From Anaerolineae bacterium (GTDB lineage: Bacteria > Chloroflexota > Anaerolineae > Epilineales > Epilineaceae): a stretch of 42,938 nt of DNA. The first letter of the stretch is position 1; every line of letters starts with the position of its first letter. Location of the stretch: positions 1 through 42,938 of the forward strand of contig JAJCYU010000427.1 in NCBI GenBank assembly GCA_029262755.1, read 5' to 3'. Below are positions 1 to 8,700 of this stretch, one piece after another. A model generated the notes under the pieces. That model searched no databases. It worked only from the letters and a program-made list of their open reading frames with translations, and was not told the origin of the DNA. Position numbers and translations under genes: made by a program.

Positions 1-141
1 CATGACATTTGACTCTGCTGTTAATCCTACGTGGGCGCAGCACGCATCCAATGACGTTGATGCTTGGTGGGCTATTGTATATAACTTCACTGACGCAGGT
101 AAGGATGCAGTAGGGTTCTTAGAGCTAGGCGGCCCAGTAGA
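1..141. repeat. Terminal direct repeat (left copy), circular assembly overlap
   Basis: These 141 bases are identical to 42798-42938. The repeat lies inside a structural gene and has a length that is a common assembler k-mer, so I read it as the overlap of a circular contig rather than a biological terminal repeat. It means the unique genome is 42797 bp. Confidence 0.9.
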
Positions 142-202
142 TATGACAGCAGGAGCGCTTACTATTACTTGGAGCGCTACAGGCATCTTTACTATTACAT
201 AA
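2..202 (+). CDS. Virion-associated protein, 3' part (gene split by the assembly junction)
   Basis: This is the C-terminal 66 residues of a gene that begins at 42562 and runs through the circular junction in the same frame. The full product is 145 aa. It is rich in Ala, Thr, Gly and aromatic residues (DAWWAIVYNF, ALTITWSATG), which suggests a small beta-rich structural protein. It lies directly downstream of the nozzle gene and upstream of the sulfotransferase-like gene, so a role in the tail or virion is inferred from context. The ATG at base 2 is an internal Met, not the true start. Confidence 0.75.
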   Translation: MTFDSAVNPTWAQHASNDVDAWWAIVYNFTDAGKDAVGFLELGGPVDMTAGALTITWSATGIFTIT

Positions 203-227
203 GCAGCTATACAAGGAGTCTACACAG

Positions 228-893
228 GTGATTCAATCTAAGTCTACTATTCTACTACTGACTGTACCAAGGAACGGGACTCATTTCATTTATGAGTTTC
301 TGTTTCATGGTGTGGGTAGAATAGTAGATACATCATGTGAAGACTGGCTTGCTGGCACTAATCCTATTAGCTATGATCCTGATCATGTATTAATCTGGGG
401 GCATTTTCATCCTTCCCGTAGAGGTATTATTAATCAGGTAATTACTGAAGGCGGTGATAACGTTAAGATTGTGATTCCAATGGTTAGCCAGATGGACGCA
501 ATGATTAGCGCGCAGGTTATGGGGCATAAGGGTTACTTCCCCGGACTCGATGAGTTTTTAGCTACAGTTGATCTGCTGCCACCACATTTCAAATTCAGGT
601 TGGATGCACCGGGGCTGATTGACCAGTCGTTACGTGACATGCTGGCTTTCTGCGGTATTGAAAAACATGCACAGTTTCAGAAGTATGCGAATAGACCAGT
701 TATTAACTCTGCCGGGGGTGATAGCGCAGAGAAGAAAGTACACCTTGATGATTTAAAGGCTGACCGTGTTGCTAAACGCTTTGGTAATTTACGCACTAAA
801 CTAGGTAAAGATTACGACGAGTTGTTAGCAAGAAAGACGCTTATTGATCAGAAACTAGCAGCTTTCGGTTTTGAGGCTGAATCATGGACGTAA
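228..893 (+). CDS. Sulfotransferase-like protein in the tail module
   Basis: 221 aa with a GTG start behind AAGGAG. Three features occur in the order seen in PAPS-dependent sulfotransferases. A phosphate-loop-like VPRNGTH at residues 13-19 compares with the PRSGTT type of 5'-phosphosulfate loop. LIWGHFH at 55-61 resembles the catalytic-region GH motif. P84...D90...S94 (MVSQMDAMISA) resembles the RxPxD...S 3'-phosphate site, although its usual Arg is missing. The rest is helical and unrecognised. It overlaps the next gene by 10 bp. Sulfating a tail component or a host surface sugar would be a guess. The family call is from motifs only; a divergent P-loop protein is the alternative. Confidence 0.5.
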   Translation: MIQSKSTILLLTVPRNGTHFIYEFLFHGVGRIVDTSCEDWLAGTNPISYDPDHVLIWGHFHPSRRGIINQVITEGGDNVKIVIPMVSQMDAMISAQVMGHKGYFPGLDEFLATVDLLPPHFKFRLDAPGLIDQSLRDMLAFCGIEKHAQFQKYANRPVINSAGGDSAEKKVHLDDLKADRVAKRFGNLRTKLGKDYDELLARKTLIDQKLAAFGFEAESWT

Positions 894-1213
894 TGGTGGC
901 TGTCGCAAAAGTAGCTGTAAACGGCTCATTCATAGGCGATATCACGGCAGCGTATCCGCATGAGTCGCTTGCACTTAACCCTAATTACAAACCTCATAAG
1001 GATGTGTATTTTCTAACGCTTGCTAATGCACCGTTTGACACACTGGAAGATTTCAAGAAGCAGTACGTCGTACCTATTAAGGACGTGTCCACTAATCCTG
1101 ATCGACCTAGCATTAAGACTCGCAGATACAGGTACAGCATCATGCAGTCTTACGATCAACTGATACCTCGTGTTGTACCGTTTAGCTTGGTCACAATTAC
1201 GGACAACGCATAA
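884..1213 (+). CDS. Hypothetical tail-module protein
   Basis: 109 aa. It begins inside the end of the preceding gene and its stop overlaps the start of the spike gene (TAATG), so it is translationally coupled on both sides. There is no signal peptide or membrane segment. The sequence mixes short beta-like stretches (YFLTLANAPF, YRYSIMQSYDQL) with a basic patch (KTRRYRY). I do not recognise the family. Its place between the sulfotransferase-like gene and the spike suggests an assembly partner, chaperone or connector for the spike. Confidence 0.65.
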   Translation: MDVMVAVAKVAVNGSFIGDITAAYPHESLALNPNYKPHKDVYFLTLANAPFDTLEDFKKQYVVPIKDVSTNPDRPSIKTRRYRYSIMQSYDQLIPRVVPFSLVTITDNA

Positions 1214-3339
1214 TGGCGTTACTGTCCGCTTACTATGTTAATGGCACATCTGGAAGTGATACTACAGGCACAGGTGCTATTGGTGCGCCGTTTGCTACGT
1301 TACAAAAAGCCCTCGACACTATAGGAACTGAGTCATCTAATAATCTGGTAACTGCTGCCAGTGGTGAGCTGCCCGTATATTTAGTAGCAGGTAATTGTGG
1401 TGCTGATGAAAATCTATCAGGCATCACCGATGATGCTACCAACTACATTAAAATCATTGGCGAAGTTCACGCCACCAAAGTAATGTGGGATACGGGCAAG
1501 CCATACATTCAATGTAGTGGGGCGAGTAATGAATCAGCGCTAGATAATAGCCTTAATTACACCCGCCTAGAATCAGTGCAGATAGAGGTGATTGACGGTT
1601 CTGGTGTCATAGGTATTTATAATACAGGCACCGATTGTATCCTCGACAGGGTTATGGTGCGTGGCCCTGATGATGGTACTAACGGAAATATAGTAGGTAT
1701 TTACACGGTTAATGCTTCTGGTACTAATAAAGTTAGAAACTGCGTGGTCTATGGGATTGAAGCCACCACAGGATATAACTCTAACTTCCGACATACGGGT
1801 GCTGGCTCAGTAGATTGGCAGAACTGTATTGGTGCAGGCGACCCCGCCGCAGCAGGTTATCTTTACGGCTTTCGCGGTGCAGGTAATGCAACTAACTGTT
1901 ATTCAAGTGCGGACGCAGCTTATAGCGGCGTTACTTCTATTACAACTTCTGCCGCTCATAATACAGAAGGCAGCCCAGCGGCACTAGATACAGTCACGCT
2001 GACTACTACTAACTTTACTGATCCGCTTAATGCGACTAGCACAAGCCGTGATTTCACTCGTGTGACAGCTTCCGCGATGACTGCGGCTGGTACAGACTTA
2101 ACGGCACAGTTTCCTAATGATTATCTAGGTAACCCTTACTCAAGTGGTAGCCCTGACGTGGGTGCAAATGCTGAGATTGCAGGAGGAGATACCACCGTAG
2201 TATCTACTACTGAGGAACTGGTACTAGCAGAGCAGGCAGCAGCAGTAGCGTTTGATATAAGCATAACATCTGTAGTGGGCGCACTAGCAATAGCTACACC
2301 TACAGCCTCAGTGACACTAGATACAGGTGTCACATCTGTAACAGATGCGCTTACACTATCAGAGTTAGCTGCCTCAGTATCTCTTGATATAGATATAGTA
2401 TCTGTCACAGACACACTAGATATAGTTACGTATCCTGCTAGCTTAGCCGCTGATACAGCTATAACTTCCGTAGTCTCTGCTCTGACGCTTACTACGTACC
2501 CTGCTTCTCTTACAACAGGTGTTACTGTAGAAGCTGTTACTACCTCATTAACCTTAGCTGAGTTATCAGCAGGCATAGCAGTAGACAGAGATGTAGCTTC
2601 TGTAACAGCCAGCTTAGTTGTAGCTACACCTGCTTCCAATGTAGCGCTAGATAGAGATATCACTTCTGTCGCTGATTCCTTAGTTATAGCTACACCTACT
2701 GCCACTATAACATTAGACACAACTATAACCTCAGTTACAGATTCACTTACATTAGTTGAGTTAGCTGCTAATGTATCAGCTGACAACAGCTTATCTGCTG
2801 CAACCAGTGCGCTAGCTATAGCTACACCTGCGGCAGTAGTCTCACTAGATGTAGATATAACATCAGTAACAGCAGCTCTGGTACTTACTGAGAGTGCAGC
2901 TACTGTATCATCTGGCACTGCGATAGTATCAGTGACAGCTCCGTTAGTTATAGCTGCACCTACGGCTAGTATATCTCTTGATGTAGCTGTCTTATCAGTA
3001 ACAGAAGCCTTAGCTATAGCTACATATACAGCTAGCGTAGCATCTATACTAGCTGTAGATTCTGTTACAGAAGCCTTAGATATAGCTACTTACCCTGCTG
3101 TGATATCTTATGACGTAAATGTCACTGCTGTAACTAAGCCTCTTGTTATAGGTACATATAAAAGCATAGCGTCATTCAGGTTATATAATGCGGCTCCTGT
3201 TAATACATCTAACAGCTTGCTTGATCTTAATCTGGATAACATACCGCAAGTAGAAGACCAGGGTACATATGAGGCTATGCTTCAGATTCACTCTGCGTTT
3301 GATATATTATTAAAGAAGATAGAAGAGTTAGAGCCATAG
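1213..3339 (+). CDS. Tail spike or fibre: beta-helix domain plus fifteen 22-residue repeats
   Basis: 708 aa. Residues 1 to about 325 look like a right-handed beta-helix: a YYVNGTSGSD start, PFATLQKALD (typical of pectate-lyase-like spikes), and runs such as NCVVYGIEA and NCIGAG. From residue 329 a strict 22-residue repeat runs 14 full times and once partially (2197-3177), with consensus close to ITSVTxxLxIATxxAxVxLD. The last 45 or so residues (LLDLNLDNIP... ILLKKIEELE) look like a trimerising or capping helix. It probably binds or degrades a surface polysaccharide. No catalytic residues could be assigned. It follows two coupled genes and precedes the internal virion proteins. Confidence 0.8.
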   Translation: MALLSAYYVNGTSGSDTTGTGAIGAPFATLQKALDTIGTESSNNLVTAASGELPVYLVAGNCGADENLSGITDDATNYIKIIGEVHATKVMWDTGKPYIQCSGASNESALDNSLNYTRLESVQIEVIDGSGVIGIYNTGTDCILDRVMVRGPDDGTNGNIVGIYTVNASGTNKVRNCVVYGIEATTGYNSNFRHTGAGSVDWQNCIGAGDPAAAGYLYGFRGAGNATNCYSSADAAYSGVTSITTSAAHNTEGSPAALDTVTLTTTNFTDPLNATSTSRDFTRVTASAMTAAGTDLTAQFPNDYLGNPYSSGSPDVGANAEIAGGDTTVVSTTEELVLAEQAAAVAFDISITSVVGALAIATPTASVTLDTGVTSVTDALTLSELAASVSLDIDIVSVTDTLDIVTYPASLAADTAITSVVSALTLTTYPASLTTGVTVEAVTTSLTLAELSAGIAVDRDVASVTASLVVATPASNVALDRDITSVADSLVIATPTATITLDTTITSVTDSLTLVELAANVSADNSLSAATSALAIATPAAVVSLDVDITSVTAALVLTESAATVSSGTAIVSVTAPLVIAAPTASISLDVAVLSVTEALAIATYTASVASILAVDSVTEALDIATYPAVISYDVNVTAVTKPLVIGTYKSIASFRLYNAAPVNTSNSLLDLNLDNIPQVEDQGTYEAMLQIHSAFDILLKKIEELEP
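2197..3177 (+). repeat. Tandem 66-bp repeats encoding 22-residue units in the spike
   Basis: Fourteen in-phase units of 66 bp span 2197-3120 and a partial fifteenth starts at 3121. The DNA copies have diverged while the protein pattern holds: V/I-T-S-V-T at the start, L at unit position 8, A near 15 and often L-D at 19-20. The alternating small and hydrophobic residues fit two short beta strands and turns per unit, i.e. a solenoid or fibrous shaft. Confidence 0.9.
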
Positions 3340-3421
3340 AGGTAGGAATTCCTTATAGCGTTTTTATAACTTACTCTGTATAGTAGACGCATAGACACAT
3401 ATAATTTATTGGAGGTACAGC

Positions 3422-3907
3422 ATGTCAGCATCAGCAGCCAACCTAGGATCAGCAGCAGCCGACTTTACTAGCGCACTAGGGGATGTCTTTGGTACCAGCG
3501 GAACCAGTTCAGGTTCAGGTACAGGATCATCCAGCTCTAAAACTCTTGCTACTGAGGCGGGTTCTTTTGTAGAGCAGTTAGAGATATCAGAAGAGGGTAT
3601 ACTTAAGATTCTTAACGATATCTTAGGTTCAGAACAAGGATTAGCTAATGTTTTCTCTGAGGAGAATGTAGCAGGTATATTTAATTCCACTGTCAGTAAG
3701 CAGGCGGCAGGCGATCTGATTACGAACCTAGCTGGCGAGTTAGCTAAACTGACAGCTAAGAAAACACAGTCGTCTATTAAGGATACTGCTTCTTCTACTG
3801 AAGGGGAGAGTGAGAGCACATCTTCTGGTACTCAAGGCACTGATGGGTTGTTAGAGCAAGACATAGTAAGCGATGTTATTAGCACTCTGTCATTCGGTTT
3901 ATTCTAG
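3422..3907 (+). CDS. Small virion-associated protein
   Basis: 161 aa with GGAGG 6 nt before the ATG. The N-terminal 45 residues and residues 120-140 are Ser/Gly/Thr-rich and probably disordered. The middle is helical with an Ala/Leu pattern. It ends in SFGLF, close to the ELGGLF end of the next gene product. Its position ahead of the two large internal proteins suggests an ejected or core protein. I do not recognise the family. Confidence 0.65.
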   Translation: MSASAANLGSAAADFTSALGDVFGTSGTSSGSGTGSSSSKTLATEAGSFVEQLEISEEGILKILNDILGSEQGLANVFSEENVAGIFNSTVSKQAAGDLITNLAGELAKLTAKKTQSSIKDTASSTEGESESTSSGTQGTDGLLEQDIVSDVISTLSFGLF

Positions 3908-3957
3908 CATCTACTCCTTACTCCTTACTCCTGCCTTATCTATACAGGTAACTAATT

Positions 3958-5766
3958 ATGGCTGAGAACGCACAAGAACAGATGCAGGTTAACCCTATAC
4001 TTCAGGCAGCTAATGCTATACAGAAGTCTGCAAGGGAGACTGAGACATTAAAAGATCAGCAGCGGCTAAATGAGCGTGAGTCTACTGCTGCCTCTAGAGT
4101 TATAGAGGAGTCAGTACAAGATAAAGCTAGAGACCAGCAGCTTATAGCGTTAACGTCTCAGCTCGCTGATATGAAAGCACAGAATGACAGGATAGCTGCG
4201 TTTGAATCAGCAGGCGGTATAGACTTCCTTAAAGAGCTTAACGCTGAGTTAGCGTCTACTACGCGGGAGATGATTGCAGCGCAGAACGAAGTAGAGTCTA
4301 TTACTGAGAATGCTCCTAAAGGTATGCTAGGTGCGATAGCTCAGGAGTTTAAGCTTCTCGGCCCTACTGTTAAATTAGATGCCGCGCAGAATAGAGTCAG
4401 AAACTTGCAAGGAGCTATAGCAGGTATCACTAACTCTCAGGAATCTATAAGCCGCGCGGTAGCTACAGCTAAGAAGAGTGTGACTACTGGCTCTATAGAT
4501 GCAGGCCAGAGAGCTATAGCTGAGCAGGCTAACATAGATGCAGCTAACGCAAGACTGGATGCTATAAGAGAGAATGGATCTAATATAAGACTTAGCATGA
4601 GCCTGAGTGCAGCGGACGTAGCCTCTAAATTAGAGATGGCTAAGCTGAGAAACACTGAGACTAATCAGGCTGCTAGAGAGAAAGAACATACATTGCAGGT
4701 AGCTGCTATGGAGCAAAGATCAGCTCAGTTTGAAGAAGGCCGCGTAGCTAGAGAACTTGCACTAGAGCGGGCTACTGAAGAACTAGCAGACGTCCGTGAC
4801 CCTAAGAGAAAGGCGTTACTTGAAGCTCAGAGAGATGCAGCACTAGCAGATATACAGGATAAAGAGGCGCTTCGTGCTTCTATCGTAGCAGATGTACAGG
4901 TAGGGCAGACTGTGACAGGTAATCCTGTAGAGCAGCCTGCTGTAGTTATGCAGCAAGTACAGAAAGCAGATGTAGCAACTAAGCGTAAGTATAATAAGTT
5001 GCGTCAGGTAGCGCTACGAGAGGATCACGCATTCGGCTTATCTCCTGCTGATGCATTAGAGACTGTAAGTATCACTGGTGCTGATCCTAAGCTACCTCCT
5101 ATACAGTTACTATCTAAGCTTAATACTAGCTACATGAAAGATATAGCTTCTGACCCTGCCCGCTCTACTCCTAAGACTCAGGAAGCCTATAACCAAGAAT
5201 TCGATGCGCATGTTAAACCTATAATCTCTGCATGGAAGAGGGAGATAAAAGAAGGTGATGCTAGTAATCCCTTTCAGGCTCCTTCTATGGTAGAGCTTCG
5301 TGAGCGCGCAGACGTTAAAAGCACTGAGCTATTTAAGAAGTTCCCCGCATTTCAGGAGATGAAAGAGTTTGCACCTAGAAGGTTATACGATGCAGCCGTA
5401 GCTGGAATAGCCTCTAAAGAGATAACACTAGAAAGAGCTGCATTAGATCTGGAGACAATATTCAATGCAGCAGTAGATCATAACAATGAGACTAAGATGT
5501 TCTCTCGTATAGGTATAGCTCCACAGACAGCTTATAATGCTGAGATAGTTGAGTCTCCTGATCTGCTAAAATGGGCTACTCCAGTATTAGGCGTAGCTGC
5601 TGGAGTTGTATCTAAGCTAGATACTCCAGTACTTGCTGGGCTCCAGTTAGGCTTTACAAGTACCTCCGTATCAGGCGTGATTGATAACACTGACCGCACA
5701 CAGATTATGCAAGCACTTAATAAGATCATGGCTCAGAAGTCTGTAGAGCTTGGAGGGTTATTCTAA
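3958..5766 (+). CDS. Internal virion protein, coiled-coil rich
   Basis: 602 aa. Residues 1-310 are highly charged, Gln/Glu/Ala/Lys-rich and predicted by eye to be long coiled coil (repeated AxxELAxxR patterns). A Pro-containing linker and a helical C-terminal half follow. Near 525-560 there is a hydrophobic stretch (WATPVLGVAAGVVSKL... AGLQLGF) that could enter a membrane. The C-terminus is ELGGLF. Its stop overlaps the start of the 1662-aa gene (TAATG). Size, composition and position match the middle ejection protein of short-tailed phages, which forms part of the channel across the envelope. Confidence 0.7.
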   Translation: MAENAQEQMQVNPILQAANAIQKSARETETLKDQQRLNERESTAASRVIEESVQDKARDQQLIALTSQLADMKAQNDRIAAFESAGGIDFLKELNAELASTTREMIAAQNEVESITENAPKGMLGAIAQEFKLLGPTVKLDAAQNRVRNLQGAIAGITNSQESISRAVATAKKSVTTGSIDAGQRAIAEQANIDAANARLDAIRENGSNIRLSMSLSAADVASKLEMAKLRNTETNQAAREKEHTLQVAAMEQRSAQFEEGRVARELALERATEELADVRDPKRKALLEAQRDAALADIQDKEALRASIVADVQVGQTVTGNPVEQPAVVMQQVQKADVATKRKYNKLRQVALREDHAFGLSPADALETVSITGADPKLPPIQLLSKLNTSYMKDIASDPARSTPKTQEAYNQEFDAHVKPIISAWKREIKEGDASNPFQAPSMVELRERADVKSTELFKKFPAFQEMKEFAPRRLYDAAVAGIASKEITLERAALDLETIFNAAVDHNNETKMFSRIGIAPQTAYNAEIVESPDLLKWATPVLGVAAGVVSKLDTPVLAGLQLGFTSTSVSGVIDNTDRTQIMQALNKIMAQKSVELGGLF

Positions 5767-8700
5767 TGGCAGCTAGAACAGCTTATGAAGAAGCTATACT
5801 GCAAGAGTTTGGAGAGGAAGATACAGGAGAGCGCGGTGCTGTAGTTATCCCTTCCTATATGGTTGCTGCTGACACGCATAATATAGCTAATAGAAATCAG
5901 ACCTTCGCAGAGTCAGTAGCTGAAACTATACAGAACACACCTAAGTTCATAGGCTTATCTATTATCTCAGGGGCTAACCAGTTATATAATATACCTGCTA
6001 ATCTGGGTAATCTATTCGGTGCAGATATAGAGACCGCTGGCCCTGAGGAGTTTATAGCCTCATTAGATTCAGATCTAGCAAGGTACTATGAAGAGAATCA
6101 GGATAATGTAGACCTAGTAGGGTTCCTTGCCTCTTCTTGGATTCCAGGTATGGCAGGCATTAAGGCACTGAATGCAGGGCAGCAAGTACTTAAAGGAGCA
6201 CTACAAGCTAATAGATTTGGAGCTAATACATCTAAAGCATTAGGTCTCTTAGTTCCTGATAAGCAGATTAACCTAGCTAAAGCGCTGAGAGCTGTAGCTA
6301 ATAATGACTCTGTGCCTTCTCTTATAAATAGAAATGTACTTGCTGCTACTGGTAAGGGGCTTACTCAAGCTACCTATGAAGCCGCCGCCTTTGAGATCTT
6401 TGTAGCTACTTCTATGTCTAGCTCTCCTATTATGGAGAACCAAGATCTAGGGGATCTAGTCACTAATATAGCATGGGGCGCAGGGCTATTCGGTGTAGTC
6501 AGCGGCGGCGCTAGCTCTATTAAGAATTACTACGCTACTAAGACTGTAGCTAAACTAGCTGACAGAGAGACCTCTCCTTGGAGATTTGTATCTGAGACTC
6601 CATCTAAAGCTAATCCTTATGAAGCAGTAGCTATTAATCTGGATCAGCTAGATACCATCCCTGCTGTACCTAAAGGCGGCATAGCTGTAGGTACAGACAA
6701 TACACTGATCGATGCAGCTACATTAGAAGGGTACGCTAGAGCTAAGGTAGTTAAGATAGAGAATAGTATCCGTGAGCAGGTAGGTAAGATGGCTCAAGGA
6801 GATGAAGTAGTAGCTGAAGCTATATACTCTGCATCTAAGGGCAGCACACCTAAAGAAAGAATGGCTACATTCATGGGGCTTAAAGGCGCTATCAGAGTAG
6901 CAGACAAGACTCCTATAGAGAGAGAACTTGCAGCCGCCTCTAAAGCTGTAGCTTCTGGAACTGAAGACTCGCTATTAGCTGTAGACAGGCTGCTAGATAT
7001 AGATGTAGCATACACTCGCTTATGGGGCGCTGGCGCAGGCAAGGTATTAGACTCTGCACCTAAAACTACTAGCATCACAGACCTTCTTAAGAAAGGACAG
7101 AAGGTAGCTGTAGATAAGAAAGGTGTAGCAGCTGGAACTAAGAGCTGGAAGTTTGACCCTAAAGCATCTTGGAGTGTACTTCATTCAGATCCATTGACTA
7201 CAGATGCTAGATATATCTGGGCCGAGAACTTAGATCCGTTCCGCACGCCTAGCACTAAATCTCCTATTATCATAGATGAGTTTGATATCCCTATGATGGA
7301 GAAAGCTATAAGAGAGTTTGATCCTAGAATTAAGATCAGAGCAGAGGATGGCTCATTAGCTACTTACTCAGATAAATCAGCTATGTTTGAAAGACTTACT
7401 CAAGCTAAGCAAGAAGCAGGAGTACATTTAGCAGATGCTAGAACTCAGGCAGAAAGACTTAAGAAGGTGTCTAAGGCAAAGAAAGCCTCAGCAAAGAAAG
7501 CACAAGAAGAAGCAAATGTGCAGCTGTCTCAGGATGAGATAGAGTCTATGGTTAATGTTAAGACAGGGTATCTATCTGGTACTAGAACTCAGAGTGCTGC
7601 TGATGATGTATTAGCGAGACAGTCTTATGCTGAAGAGTACACTAAGAAGCTAGTAGCTAATGGCTCCAGAAAGGCAGAGGCAGGTAGAGTCAATCTGACA
7701 GATGTACCTCAGACAGTTAAGCTAGCCTATGATAAGAAAGACCTTACAGGCTTAGGTGAAGGGCATGTAATTGAGAATGTTGTTCGCATAAAGCAGCAGC
7801 AGAAGATCTATATGCAAGGAACTGACAGAGCGTTTAACAGTGTGATAGGAGAAGAAGCTAGAAACTTTGGGCCTATCTCAGCTCAGATGATTCAGGAGTC
7901 GTCTAATAGAATAGGGGCTGGGGCAGGAGGAGCTACAGCAGCTTCATCTAACTACGGATCTCTCGCTGCGTTCACTGAGTATCTAGGTAAGACTACTATC
8001 AGAACCATAGAGAAAGCACAAGAAGCTACCAGAGAGGCGTTAGATCCAGTGTTATATAAGCTAGGACAGAATGCAGAAGCTGCGGTAGAGTATGCTACAC
8101 TATCTAACTTACTACGATCTATCCCAGATAACTATGTACTTAATAAAGCTGGCGATGCTATGGTTCCTAGATCTGTACAGCTATGGGAAGAGGCCGCTGA
8201 GTTAGCTACAGCTACAGGTAAGGCTATACCTGACCGCCCTCAGCTTGTTGCTTCCGATGCTCCTGCGGCGATAGCTATAAAGCATAAAGAGACTAGAGAG
8301 CTTATTAAGCTAGAGCAAGAGATTAATGGCGCAGCTATAGATAAGTACCGGCAGCTACGCACAGCTCAAGGAGTCTCATATACTAGAGATGGCGGCGCAT
8401 ACTATCCTATACCTGTGAACCCTAAAGACTATAAGCACTTTGCATTAGTATCTGACAGCTCAATCACAGGTACAGGGCACACTAAAACTCTGTATGCTAC
8501 ATCGGCAGAAGAACTTGCTGAGATGGCGAAGAAGCTAGATAACAATCCACAGCTCACTGTTAGGTTTAAAGCTGAGGCAGAAGAGTTCTATAAAGCAAGA
8601 GGTCAGTTTGAATATGAGAAAACTTTATCTGATAATTATCTTGATGCAGCTATGTATAGAAAGGGTATCAGCTCTTCTTACTTGGTTCCGACGGATCCTA

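Noticed and set aside
2136-2918. A 260-codon open frame on the minus strand inside the spike
   Set aside because: It is a by-product of the in-frame 66-bp repeats and lies antisense to a well supported gene, without a ribosome site.
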